A DNA stretch of 64,000 bases from NCBI GenBank assembly GCA_963781305.1, contig CAWAFL010000011.1, positions 1,426,001-1,490,000 on the forward strand. Reading direction: 5' to 3'. Origin of the DNA: DASXMT01 sp963781305. GTDB taxonomy: Bacteria > Actinomycetota > Acidimicrobiia > Acidimicrobiales > RAAP-2. Below are positions 1 to 7,855 of this stretch, piece by piece (positions within the stretch are counted from its first letter, which is position 1; each line of letters starts with the position of its first letter). The notes beneath the pieces are model-generated. The model was not told where the DNA came from and did not search any database. It worked only from the letters and a program-made list of their open reading frames with translations. A program made the translations under genes and the position numbers.

Positions 1-127
1 GCTGACCACTTCGGGCAATCGGCTACTGGCCACGTTCGTCCTCACCCATGAGCCTCTCCGATTCGGTCACACCCGGATCTGAGGCCCGATTGCACCGGTC
101 ATCGCGGGAGACTCGCCTTTCGGCCCC

Positions 128-133
128 TAGATT
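128..133 (+). promoter_or_regulatory. Putative -10 box for a leaderless leader ORF before pafB
   Basis: TAGATT lies 7 nt before the ATG at 141, the spacing expected if transcription starts at that ATG. No convincing -35 element is visible at the usual distance. The same TANNNT-to-start spacing recurs before several other genes in this window. Inferred from sequence only. Confidence 0.4.
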
Positions 134-140
134 GGCGCCG

Positions 141-215
141 ATGACCTCTCACCTGGCCGAAGCCGGCCACTTCGTCGACGCTCGCCCCAGGCTCCGGTTC
201 CGCTGGTCCCGCTGA
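141..215 (+). CDS. Possible 24-residue leader peptide coupled to pafB
   Basis: A small reading frame of 24 codons starts at an ATG 7 nt after a TAGATT box and ends in a TGA that overlaps the pafB ATG in the string TGATG. This arrangement would let a leaderless transcript load ribosomes on the small frame and reinitiate at pafB, which has no clear Shine-Dalgarno sequence of its own. The peptide is basic at its end (RPRLRFRWSR) and I recognise no family. It may simply be untranslated leader; existence as a real peptide is an inference from layout. Confidence 0.35.
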   Translation: MTSHLAEAGHFVDARPRLRFRWSR

Positions 216-1189
216 TGGAGCGTCTGGACCGTCTCGAACGGGTCACCGACTTGCTGCTGGTGTTGCTGGACACGCCACAACCGCTCAGCCTCCGGGAGAT
301 CGCCAATCGCATCCCGGGCTACCCGTCCGGTCGCGACGCTCGGCGCCAGGCATTCGAGCGTGACAAGCGGCTGCTTCGAGACGAGGGGGTTCCCCTCTTG
401 GTGGAGGCGATCGGCGGGGACGACCAGCTCGGCTATCGGGTGGACCCCAGCCACTATTACCTTCCCGATCTGGGACTCGATCCCGAGGAGCAGGCTGCGC
501 TCAACCTCGCCGTCGCCGGCGTCCACCTTGGCGGCCCCAGTGGCGTCGACGCCCTGTCCAAATTGGGCGCCACCGGAGAGTCGCCGCTGCGGCCCATGGC
601 CGATACACCCCTGGTCGACCTGCCCTCGGTCGAGTCACTTCCTGCGCTTTCCGGGCTGTTCGAAGCGGTTCGGCTGTCGGCCACGGTGACCTTCGAGTAC
701 CGGGGAGCACCCCGGCAGGTCGACCCAGCGGGACTCCGATTTCGTGGCGGCCATTGGTATCTGGTCGCCTTCGATCGGGACCGGGTCGAAGGACGCACCT
801 TCCGGGTCGACCGTGTCACGTCGACGCCATCGGTCGGGCCACCGGGGTCGGCCGAGCTGCCCGAGGGATTCGATCCCGAGCACGCGTTCTCTGCCGAGCC
901 CTGGCGATTCGGTGCCGGTGAGGCCGTCGCCGTGGATGTGCTGATCGACGCGGTGGAGGCCGGTCGGGTGATCGCCGAACTGGGTCCGGGCGCAGTGACC
1001 GAACGCCGAAGCTCGGGGGCCGTGGTGGTCCGGCTGTCCGTGACCGACATGGGTGCGCTGGTGACCTGGGTCCTCGGGCTCCTCGATCACGGTGAGGTGC
1101 TCGGTCCGCCCGAGGCTCGCACCGCGGTCATCGACCGCCTTCAGACCCTCGTCCACGTCGGAGAGGCCTCCGGGGGAGCGCCGGTATGA
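215..1189 (+). CDS. pafB: WYL-domain transcriptional regulator, PafB-like
   Basis: The 324-residue protein has an N-terminal winged-helix region (about residues 1-70) and a WYL domain with the signature HWYLVAFDRD near residue 176, followed by an arginine-rich FRVDRV stretch. In actinobacteria PafB and PafC act together as an activator of the DNA-damage response and are commonly encoded near proteasome/Pup genes. The stop overlaps the start of the next WYL gene by 4 nt (ATGA), so the two are co-transcribed and probably translationally coupled, which supports the PafBC pairing. No pupylation genes are visible in the window; they may lie upstream. Confidence 0.85.
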   Translation: MERLDRLERVTDLLLVLLDTPQPLSLREIANRIPGYPSGRDARRQAFERDKRLLRDEGVPLLVEAIGGDDQLGYRVDPSHYYLPDLGLDPEEQAALNLAVAGVHLGGPSGVDALSKLGATGESPLRPMADTPLVDLPSVESLPALSGLFEAVRLSATVTFEYRGAPRQVDPAGLRFRGGHWYLVAFDRDRVEGRTFRVDRVTSTPSVGPPGSAELPEGFDPEHAFSAEPWRFGAGEAVAVDVLIDAVEAGRVIAELGPGAVTERRSSGAVVVRLSVTDMGALVTWVLGLLDHGEVLGPPEARTAVIDRLQTLVHVGEASGGAPV

Positions 1190-2145
1190 CTGTCACCCGG
1201 GACGTCGGCACCAGGCTCCGGCGCCTCCTTGCCATCCTGACCTGGCTGGCCCAGGTGGGGGAGACCCCGATCGAGGAGGCCGCGGCCCGCTTCGGGCTGG
1301 AGCCCGACGCTCTGGTCGCCGAGTTGGAGATGGCTGCCTGTTGTGGTCTTCCGCCGTACACGCCTGATCAATTGATGGAGATCGTCGTCACCGACACCAC
1401 GGTGTCGGCCCACCTGGGCGAGATGTTGGCCCGACCTCGGCGGCTGAGTGCTCGGGAGGGGTTCGCGTTGGCCGCCTCGGGTCGTGCCTTGTTGGCCGTG
1501 CCCGGAAGCGACGAGAACGGGGCCCTGTCGCGGGCCCTGGCCAAGCTCGATCGTGCCCTGGGGGGCAAGTCCATGGTCATCGAGCTCGATGATCCCCCGA
1601 TGCTGGGCGTGGTGCGCACTTCCCTGGAGACCGGCAGCCAACTGCAGATCGAGTACTACTCGGCCTCCAGCGACGAGGTCAGCTCACGGCGAATCGAGCC
1701 GCTGCGGCTGTTCGCCGCCGATGGACACTGGTATGTGGATGCGCACTGTTACAAGGCCGGCGACGAACGCCGCTTCCGAGTGGACCGGATCCAGGCGGCA
1801 GAGATCCTTGCCGGCGCGAACAGCGAGCGCCGGCCGGGGGTGGCGGGGGCCGACGCGGCGGAGTATGAGCCGTTCGTGCCCGGACCCGACATCCGCACCG
1901 TCCGTCTGGCCCTCGATCCCTCGGTGGCCTGGGTGGTGGAATCGATCCCGGCCGTGTCCCCCCCCGAGACGGCGGGGGACCGGATCGAGGTGGATGTCGC
2001 CGTAGGTGGGGACGCCTGGTTGAAGAGGCTGCTGCTTCGACTGGGCACCGCGGCCCAGGTGGTCGGACCGCCTGAGGCGGCGTCGTTGTTGGGCGATGCG
2101 GCCGGGCAGATACTCGACCGCTACTCGCGTTCCCAGGCGGGGTGA
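1186..2145 (+). CDS. pafC: WYL-domain transcriptional regulator, PafC-like
   Basis: This 319-residue protein is a second WYL regulator, with an N-terminal helix-turn-helix-like region, a WYL signature (HWYVDAHCYK, about residues 181-190) and the FRVDRI stretch that follows it. It starts in an ATGA overlap with pafB. The known partners PafB and PafC form a DNA-damage-responsive activator in mycobacteria; the same role is inferred here from domain content and gene order. In many actinobacteria this pair is followed by tatA and tatC, but here a relaxase gene follows after about 100 nt. Confidence 0.83.
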   Translation: MTVTRDVGTRLRRLLAILTWLAQVGETPIEEAAARFGLEPDALVAELEMAACCGLPPYTPDQLMEIVVTDTTVSAHLGEMLARPRRLSAREGFALAASGRALLAVPGSDENGALSRALAKLDRALGGKSMVIELDDPPMLGVVRTSLETGSQLQIEYYSASSDEVSSRRIEPLRLFAADGHWYVDAHCYKAGDERRFRVDRIQAAEILAGANSERRPGVAGADAAEYEPFVPGPDIRTVRLALDPSVAWVVESIPAVSPPETAGDRIEVDVAVGGDAWLKRLLLRLGTAAQVVGPPEAASLLGDAAGQILDRYSRSQAG

Positions 2146-2147
2146 CT

Positions 2148-2218
2148 CACCTGGGCCTGACGGCCACGGTTATCGCCGAACCACGACCTCAGGTGTTGTA
2201 ATGAAATAACATGAAATA
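2148..2218. other. Repeat-bearing gap before the relaxase gene, oriT candidate
   Basis: This short gap holds an inverted pair CACCTG (2148-2153) and CAGGTG (2190-2195), followed by a direct repeat ATGAAATA at 2201-2208 and 2211-2218, and is more AT-rich than its surroundings. Transfer origins of MobF systems usually lie next to the relaxase gene and contain inverted repeats, so this is the best place for an oriT. No nic sequence can be recognised, so the assignment is speculative. Confidence 0.25.
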
Positions 2219-2246
2219 GTACCGTAGGCACTATGAGGAGCTCACG

Positions 2247-3545
2247 GTGCTGAGGCTGCACACGGTCCGAGTGGGCGGCCACGGGTACTACGTCGACGAC
2301 CTCCCCTACGGTCGGGAAGCGGGTACCGGGCTGGCGGGGGAGAGCCCGGGGCGCTGGATGGGGGATGGGGCAGCAGCGCTCGGCCTCACCGAGCGCGTCG
2401 CGCCCGAGGCGTTCGCCCACGTCCTCGACGGTCGAGACCCCCTCTCGGGTCGGGCCCTGCCCGTTGCGCGCAACCGGGTAACGGTGGCCGGATATGACCT
2501 GGTGTTCTGCGCCCCGAAATCGGTGAGCCTCCTCCACGCCCTGGGACCGACGGAGCTTTCATCGGCGGTGGGCGAGGGCCACGATGCCGCCGTGCAGGCG
2601 ACCGCCGAGTACGTGGCCAGAGCCGCCTTCGGCGTGCGACGAAGCGACCACGGCCACCGACGGACCCTGCCGACCACGGGAATGGTGGGGGGAGCATTCG
2701 TCCACCGGACCAGTCGTGCACTCGATCCTCACCTTCATACCCACGTCGTGGCGGCGAACGTGGCCCAGGGGGTGGACGGCGTCTGGTCGGCGGTCGACGG
2801 CCGCGGTCTGTTCGCCCACATGGCGGCCGCCGGCCGCCTGTACCATGCGCAACTCCGCCACGAGCTGACGGGTCGGTTGGGCGTGGCCTGGGACGTCCGT
2901 CCCAATGGCTTTGGCGACGTGGTGGGCGTCGACCCCGGACTGCGCAGACTGTTTTCACAACGCTCGGCGGACATCAAGGCATACGTGTTTGAACGCTCCG
3001 GACGAGCTTCGGCACGCGGTGCGTTCTACGCCACGCGTCCCGAAAAAGATCGAACTGTCTCCTGGGAGGCGCTCGTTCCCGAGTGGCGTCAGCGCGCCAA
3101 CGAGCTCGGCTACGAGATCGGTGCCCTCAGCCGGGTCGTCGGACGGGGTCACGACCGGAAGGTGTTCGACGCCGAGCTGTTGCAGTCGGCAATTGCCGAG
3201 CGGGCGCGGCCGGACGCCACGCTGTTGCGTCGCGACCTCGTGTCGGCGGTTGCCACCGCGCACGTGGGAGGTGGTCGGGTGAGCGACGTCGAGGGCGCGG
3301 TCGACCGGCTCTGCGCCGGGGTACGGGCGCACGATGGCGGTGGATCCGGGGTCAAACGCTGGCCGGTGCCCGCCATCGCCGACGCGGCCCGATCCCGCGC
3401 CGACGAGCTGACCCCTCGGTCGGAGCAGAGGCGTCGTGGTCGCGGTGACCGGGAATGGCCTGATCGCTCTCGGACGGTGCCGTCTCGTGCTCCCCGCTTT
3501 GTCGGTCGTGACCGTCACGGCCCAGAACGCGGGTTGGAGCGTTGA
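2247..3545 (+). CDS. TrwC/MobF-type relaxase, short form
   Basis: The protein (432 residues) matches the TrwC relaxase domain: a tyrosine pair near the N terminus (YY at residues 14-15), the FCAPKSVSLLHAL segment, and the metal-binding histidine motif DPHLHTH at about residues 161-167. Such enzymes nick one strand at oriT and stay covalently bound to it during conjugation. TrwC/TraI proteins are usually about 1000 residues with a C-terminal helicase; here the helicase is absent and the tail is low-complexity and Arg-rich. The GTG start is preceded by GAGGAG with 6 nt spacing. The gene converges on a coupling-protein gene whose stop is 6 nt away. Confidence 0.82.
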   Translation: MLRLHTVRVGGHGYYVDDLPYGREAGTGLAGESPGRWMGDGAAALGLTERVAPEAFAHVLDGRDPLSGRALPVARNRVTVAGYDLVFCAPKSVSLLHALGPTELSSAVGEGHDAAVQATAEYVARAAFGVRRSDHGHRRTLPTTGMVGGAFVHRTSRALDPHLHTHVVAANVAQGVDGVWSAVDGRGLFAHMAAAGRLYHAQLRHELTGRLGVAWDVRPNGFGDVVGVDPGLRRLFSQRSADIKAYVFERSGRASARGAFYATRPEKDRTVSWEALVPEWRQRANELGYEIGALSRVVGRGHDRKVFDAELLQSAIAERARPDATLLRRDLVSAVATAHVGGGRVSDVEGAVDRLCAGVRAHDGGGSGVKRWPVPAIADAARSRADELTPRSEQRRRGRGDREWPDRSRTVPSRAPRFVGRDRHGPERGLER

Positions 3546-3551
3546 GCGCCC

Positions 3552-5003
3552 TCAGCGCCCGACGTCTCGAACCAGTCCTCGATGCCGCGTCGGTCCGGTG
3601 ATGGTCTGCCAGAGCTCGGTGCCGTGGCTCGGCGACAACGGCACCCAGCCCACCTGGTTGTGCTCGTCGAAGGCCAGTGCGTGCTCGGGCCTGCCCCGAG
3701 TGATGACGTCGGGGGGCAGCCGACGTCGACGGACGGTGGCGGACGTGAGGGTGTGCCGCAGCGCCCCGCCGGTCACCGCGTCGGACAGCGCGCGTCCGGT
3801 CGGAGTCCGACCCGATGACAACGATCGTGTGCCTACCTCTTCCTCGCCGGCGAGCACGGAGAGTGCATCGAGCGTGACCACATCGCCGATGCCGGGCAAT
3901 ACGACGGTGGTTCCGAACAACGAGAGGAAACCATCGGCGGCATGACCCCATCGCTGCTTCGCCTGCGAGAGGTCTTGAAAACAGGCCAGCGTGGTCAGCC
4001 CCTGGCCTCCGCCCTCGCTCACCATGGAGGGAAGGTCGGGCAACGGTGCGATATTGGCTGCTTCGTCCAAAGCCAGAAGCACCGGGGGTCGACGATCCGC
4101 GACCGGTCGCTGGTGGGCGCGACTGTCGTAGGTGGCAGTCCTGATGTCCTCGATGATGCCGACCACCATGGGGGCGACCAATCCCTGGCGTCGACCGGAG
4201 GCACAGATGTACAACGTGTCCGACGACTCGACGAATGCGGCAGGATCGAAGTCGGGATCGGCCGTCGCGGCCAGCGCCCTTTCGGTGCGATACCCGCCGA
4301 CGGCGCCCGAGGCCGTGGACCAGATGCCGCTGAGTTCCCGCTCATCGGTGCAGGTCACGCCGTTAAGGAGGTCTGCGGCGAGGCCGGCGGCATCACCGGG
4401 AGCCGCGGCCAGGATCTGCTGAGCGGGGAGCGCTCGGCGACGGTCTATCCACGAGAGAACCGTGCGCATGTCGGCGCCGTCTCGGGCCGCGGCATGGAGA
4501 AGTGGGGCGATCAACGCCTCGGCCCGCTCGCTCCAATGATCGTGGCGCACGGCAGCGGTCGGGCCCGACGCCGAAGCCATGCCTACGGTGATGAGTGATC
4601 GCGCCGCGCTCAGCGCGCCATCCCATGTATGACACCCCTGTATCGGCGACCACCGAATCGGCCGCAAGCCACCCGGCGCGTCCGTCGCCCCCGCGGGATC
4701 GAAGATGAGGCACTCGCCCACCCGCGAACGCGCCGTCGCCGTGGTCGCCATCACGTCCGGTTTGGTCGACGTGCTGACCGCCGGTCCGGATGCGACGAGG
4801 AGGTTGGGAATGATCAATGAGGACGTCTTGCCCGACCGCGGTGGACCGAGGACCAACACCGATTGTTCCGGTGGTGCGAACATCCAGTCGCTTTCTCGAT
4901 GGCCGAGGTACATGCCGTGACCCGACGCGACCGACGCGCTTTGTGCCGCGCGATGGGCTTTTGCGGCGCGTTGCGTAAAAGTTTCTTGATGGGATGTTTT
5001 CAT
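3552..5003 (-). CDS. VirD4/TraG/TraD-like coupling ATPase
   Basis: This 483-residue ATPase has a Walker A motif GPPRSGKT at residues 53-60 and a Walker B motif PVLLALDE at about 307-314, followed by segments typical of type IV coupling proteins (GGGQGLTTLACFQDLSQAKQ). Coupling proteins hand the relaxase-DNA complex to a type IV secretion channel. No N-terminal transmembrane segment is visible, unlike TraD/VirD4, so it may be a soluble form. It faces the relaxase gene tail to tail, and no other transfer genes are nearby, suggesting a mobilisable rather than self-transmissible module. Confidence 0.82.
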   Translation of the reverse strand: MKTSHQETFTQRAAKAHRAAQSASVASGHGMYLGHRESDWMFAPPEQSVLVLGPPRSGKTSSLIIPNLLVASGPAVSTSTKPDVMATTATARSRVGECLIFDPAGATDAPGGLRPIRWSPIQGCHTWDGALSAARSLITVGMASASGPTAAVRHDHWSERAEALIAPLLHAAARDGADMRTVLSWIDRRRALPAQQILAAAPGDAAGLAADLLNGVTCTDERELSGIWSTASGAVGGYRTERALAATADPDFDPAAFVESSDTLYICASGRRQGLVAPMVVGIIEDIRTATYDSRAHQRPVADRRPPVLLALDEAANIAPLPDLPSMVSEGGGQGLTTLACFQDLSQAKQRWGHAADGFLSLFGTTVVLPGIGDVVTLDALSVLAGEEEVGTRSLSSGRTPTGRALSDAVTGGALRHTLTSATVRRRRLPPDVITRGRPEHALAFDEHNQVGWVPLSPSHGTELWQTITGPTRHRGLVRDVGR

Positions 5004-5308
5004 CCTTCAACCTGTCCTGAGCGCAGTTACCCGCGAACACGAGCCTCTTGACTTCGTGGCAATGACTTCACCGGCCACCATGACGATAAAGCCTTGCAAA
5101 CAAAGAGCTTTTCGTCCATAGCCGGTGGCGGTTTCGGCGTGGAACGGTGCCTCGCATCGCGCCTATTACGCGCCGCGTGCGGCCTCGCGTGACGTGATCA
5201 GAGAGTCCGCTTGAGCGCGTACATCCTTGTCACGGCGACGCAAATGCTTGACCTGGGCCGTAAAAACCATTTTGATTGTTGCGATTGCGTATCACTGAGG
5301 AGCTGATT
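5004..5308. other. Divergent intergenic region between coupling ATPase and HU genes
   Basis: About 300 nt separate two divergent genes. It contains the HU promoter near its right end. The rest is relatively AT-rich for this genome (for example around 5090-5115) and shows no credible reading frame. No attachment site or direct repeat bounding the transfer genes was recognised. Confidence 0.5.
5248..5276 (+). promoter_or_regulatory. Sigma70-type promoter for the HU gene
   Basis: TTGACC (5248-5253) is followed after 17 nt by TTTGAT (5271-5276), a reasonable match to the housekeeping -35/-10 pattern. Transcription would begin near 5283, leaving a short leader that carries the GAGGAG Shine-Dalgarno sequence at 5297-5302. 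Confidence 0.5.
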
Positions 5309-6106
5309 GTGAATAGGTCACAACTCGTCGGATCCGTCAATGCGTCGACATCTCATAGTCGTCGTGTGGTCGAAGAAGTCGTGGATGTCTTGTTCGACAC
5401 GATCATCGCCGAGGTTCGTTCTGGAAGAAAAGTGTCAGTCATCGGATTCGGGACCTTCAACCCGATCCGTCGTGCGGCACGGATCGGAAGGAATCCACGG
5501 ACCGGAGCAGTGGTACCGATTCCGGCGTCGAAGGGCGTCCGGTTCGCCACCGGTTCGACGTTCAAATCGGCGTTGAATCCCAAGGAGGGAGCACCCATGG
5601 CAGTAAAGAAGGCAACGAGGAAGAAGGCGGCGGCCAAGAAGGCTCCGGCCCGCAAGACCGCTGCTCGCAAGAGCACGGCCAAGAAGGCTCCGGCCCGCAA
5701 GACCGCCGCACGCAAGAGCGCGGCCAAGAGGGCTCCGGCCCGCAAGACCGCCGCCCGCAAGGTGGCCGCCAAGAAGACGACGGCCAAGAAGGCGGTCAAG
5801 AAGGCAGTGAGAAAGGTCAGTGCCAAGAAGACCACGGCCAAAAGGGCCGTAAAGAAGGCGGTTCGCAAGACGACCGCCAAGCGGGCTCCGGCTCGCAAGA
5901 CAGCAGCGAAGAAGGCCACCAAGCGGGCCCCGGCCCGCAAAACGGCAGCCAAGCGGGCTCCGGCCCGCAAGACGGCAGCCAAGCGGGCCCCCGCCCGCAA
6001 AACGGCAGCGAAGCGCGCTCCGGCTCGCAAAACGGCAGCGAAGCGCGCTCCTCGCAAAACGGCAACCAAGCGCGCTCCGGCTCGCAAGGCGGCCTCGGCG
6101 CGGTAG
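5309..6106 (+). CDS. hup: HU-type nucleoid protein with long Lys/Ala/Arg tail
   Basis: Residues 1-95 form a standard HU/IHF fold (N-terminal NRSQLVGSVNAS, the GFGTF core, and the RNPRTGAVVPIP arm). The rest, about 170 residues, is a repetitive basic tail of KKAPARKTAA-type units resembling histone H1 and the tail of mycobacterial HupB. It binds and compacts DNA; the tail should add non-specific DNA binding. The GTG at 5309 is preferred over an upstream TTG because GAGGAG sits 6 nt before it and the protein then begins like other HU proteins. An internal ATG at 5597 has its own strong Shine-Dalgarno sequence. Confidence 0.9.
   Translation: MNRSQLVGSVNASTSHSRRVVEEVVDVLFDTIIAEVRSGRKVSVIGFGTFNPIRRAARIGRNPRTGAVVPIPASKGVRFATGSTFKSALNPKEGAPMAVKKATRKKAAAKKAPARKTAARKSTAKKAPARKTAARKSAAKRAPARKTAARKVAAKKTTAKKAVKKAVRKVSAKKTTAKRAVKKAVRKTTAKRAPARKTAAKKATKRAPARKTAAKRAPARKTAAKRAPARKTAAKRAPARKTAAKRAPRKTATKRAPARKAASAR
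5597..6106 (+). CDS. Possible internal start giving an H1-like tail-only protein
   Basis: Within the HU gene, and in the same frame, an ATG at 5597 is preceded by AAGGAGG (5582-5588), a stronger Shine-Dalgarno than that of HU itself. Translation from here would give a 169-residue basic protein starting MAVKKATRKKAAAKKAPARK, similar in composition to bacterial histone H1-like proteins. Either the two proteins were once separate genes that fused, or both products are made. This is a proposal from the sequence; no evidence of expression is available. Confidence 0.4.
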   Translation: MAVKKATRKKAAAKKAPARKTAARKSTAKKAPARKTAARKSAAKRAPARKTAARKVAAKKTTAKKAVKKAVRKVSAKKTTAKRAVKKAVRKTTAKRAPARKTAAKKATKRAPARKTAAKRAPARKTAAKRAPARKTAAKRAPARKTAAKRAPRKTATKRAPARKAASAR

Positions 6107-6165
6107 CCAGCATCACGAACGACTCCGGCGGTCGTGGCCATGCCCGGCTGACGGAGACACAGTGA

Positions 6166-6202
6166 TACGACAACGGGGGCCTTCGGGTCCCCGTTTGTCG
6201 TA
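6166..6202. terminator. Strong hairpin with UUCG loop after the HU gene
   Basis: An approximately 16-bp stem with one bulge is closed by a TTCG tetraloop (6182-6185): TACGACAA (6166-6173) pairs with TTGTCGTA (6195-6202), and the GC-rich inner stem pairs across the loop. There is no following T-run, so it may terminate weakly or protect the HU mRNA 3' end. Confidence 0.65.
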
Positions 6203-6342
6203 CTGAGGCGCTCTGGTCCGGCGTCCCATCTCCCATCCGGTCATGGACCACAGAGGTCTCACAAGCCTGAGGCAGTTGTCTCGTGCCACCGACCAGTGCC
6301 GCCCGGTGCCGACGAGGCAACGTGTGCCCGCTTTCTCCCCCG

Positions 6343-6348
6343 TAGAAT
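6343..6348 (+). promoter_or_regulatory. Putative -10 box for leaderless transcript
   Basis: TAGAAT is followed after 7 nt by the ATG at 6356, fitting a leaderless start for the downstream hypothetical gene. It overlaps the alternative ATG at 6347, which argues for the later start. Confidence 0.4.
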
Positions 6349-6355
6349 GTCGGCC

Positions 6356-6961
6356 ATGGAGGTCACGTTCACCAAGCTCTCCGGCCGTCGTTACGAGATG
6401 AACGTCGTGCGGGAACGCGGACCCCAGCTGGCACCGCGGCAGGGGCCTGGGTATCACGACTACCTCCCCCACGACGCAGTCCACTTCCTCGTCGAGGCTG
6501 AGGCAGGCCTCTCCAGCGGTGTCTTCGGGCAGATCGCCGCGGGACGGAACAACTTGTTTACGACGGCCGATCCCGCGTTGAGACGCCACCAGGCCCGGAG
6601 AGAGGCCAAGCACCGACCCCTGGGTACGAGTAGGGCCGAAATGGCCCGCTCCGAGTCGTTGGCATCGCTGTGCGTGCCCCTGTGGGAGCTTCGAACGGGG
6701 CGTCGCCTGGAATTGCCGGAATGGCGCTCCCGGATCGACCGCGACCCCCGTACTTCACCGGTCATACAGCGCATCCTGGCGCGTCTCGACGAGTTCGCCG
6801 GGAGCTGGAACAGTCTGCCCGTGGGCGGAGGCATCACCCTGTCGTGGCCGCTCAGCCGACAGGGCAACGCCGGGTCGGAGGGCCGCCGGCATCGCATAGC
6901 CAGCGAGACCCGCCGTGCCCGTCCGATCCCAGGTCATCGGGCGAAGGCTGCTCGAAGCTAG
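6356..6961 (+). CDS. Conserved hypothetical protein
   Basis: A 201-residue soluble protein beginning MEVTFTKLSGRRYEMNVVRERG. The first two thirds look well folded and conserved in style, with HDAVHFLVEAEAGLSSGVFGQIAAGRNN around residues 40-65; the C-terminal 30 residues are Arg-rich and low complexity. I recognise no catalytic motif or named family. A start at 6356 is preferred because of a leaderless-type box upstream; the ATG at 6347 and one at 6296 are in-frame alternatives. It stands alone between the HU gene and a convergent deacetylase gene. Confidence 0.65.
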   Translation: MEVTFTKLSGRRYEMNVVRERGPQLAPRQGPGYHDYLPHDAVHFLVEAEAGLSSGVFGQIAAGRNNLFTTADPALRRHQARREAKHRPLGTSRAEMARSESLASLCVPLWELRTGRRLELPEWRSRIDRDPRTSPVIQRILARLDEFAGSWNSLPVGGGITLSWPLSRQGNAGSEGRRHRIASETRRARPIPGHRAKAARS

Positions 6962-6977
6962 ACAGAGGTTGTTCGAC

Positions 6978-7012
6978 GCTGATCAGAGGTCGGTCAGCTG
7001 ATCAGAGGTCGG
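6978..7012. repeat. Direct repeat with CTGATCAG palindromes
   Basis: A 16-nt sequence containing the palindrome CTGATCAG occurs at 6978-6993 and again at 6997-7012, bridging the ends of two convergent genes. The second copy includes the stop codon of the deacetylase gene. Function unknown. Confidence 0.6.
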
Positions 7013-7832
7013 CCATGAGATGAAAGGCCTCCCCGGCGGTCACCGAGGCGAGCGCGCCGTGCGCGCGCAGCTGTCGGCGGACCCGGCTGCCGAATTCCTC
7101 GGTTTCGCGTCTGGTGGTCTCGGTGGGGTCGATGCCCATGGTGCTTTGTTGTTGGCTCACGTGACAGAGCAGCGCTTCGATCTTGATGTCTTCGAACCCG
7201 TCGACCTCTTCGACGTGGTTGGGTTGATCCGGCTCCCACAGCACCAAGGCGTCGGGGCGGTGGGGAGGGAGGCCGAGCTCGGGAAAGAAGTGGGGGTCCC
7301 GTGCCGCCACCACGGCGTCGACGGTGAGGAAGCCGGCGGCGCGGTGATCGGGATGGAGGCGGTAGCGGCGCCAGGGATCGTGCCCGAGTATCACCGAGGG
7401 TCGAATCGTTCTAATGATCCGGCTCACCGCCCGGCGTTCGTCTGCTCCTGCCACCAGCTCGCCGTCGACCCGGTCGAGGAATAGAACACGGTCATCGCGA
7501 CGTCCGTCCTCGCCAGTCCGGCCGTCGATGATGTCAGCGGCGGCCAGACACTCGGTTCGTCGTTCGGCCACCAGATCAGACAGCTGTCGATCAGGGTCCC
7601 AGGAGCCCTTGGAACCGTCGGTCAGCACCAGGTGATGCACCCGGCAACCGGCACCGGCCCACTTGGCCAACGTGGCGGCACATCCGAATTCGACGTCATC
7701 GGGATGGGCGCCGATGGCGAGGGCGATGGCGGGAACGGCGAGGTTTGTCGACGGCGGACCAATGACGGGCAGGTCTCCGACCGGGAGGCCACTCGGACCT
7801 GACCATGGGGCCTCCGCTGACGACTCGCCCAC
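7002..7832 (-). CDS. PIG-L/LmbE-family zinc deacetylase
   Basis: The 276-residue protein carries the family's zinc-binding motif AHPDDVE at about residues 42-48, and a downstream histidine motif (YRLHPDHRAAG) that supplies a third metal ligand. The family removes acetyl groups from N-acetylglucosamine-type sugars; the actinobacterial members include MshB and Mca of mycothiol metabolism, but the exact substrate cannot be read from this sequence. It starts with GTG 24 nt after the cofC stop and is therefore probably in the same transcript. The N-terminal 30 residues are Pro/Gly/Ser-rich and may not belong to the fold. Confidence 0.82.
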   Translation of the reverse strand: MGESSAEAPWSGPSGLPVGDLPVIGPPSTNLAVPAIALAIGAHPDDVEFGCAATLAKWAGAGCRVHHLVLTDGSKGSWDPDRQLSDLVAERRTECLAAADIIDGRTGEDGRRDDRVLFLDRVDGELVAGADERRAVSRIIRTIRPSVILGHDPWRRYRLHPDHRAAGFLTVDAVVAARDPHFFPELGLPPHRPDALVLWEPDQPNHVEEVDGFEDIKIEALLCHVSQQQSTMGIDPTETTRRETEEFGSRVRRQLRAHGALASVTAGEAFHLMADL

Positions 7833-7855
7833 CGTTGAGATCGGCCGGGTCCGGC

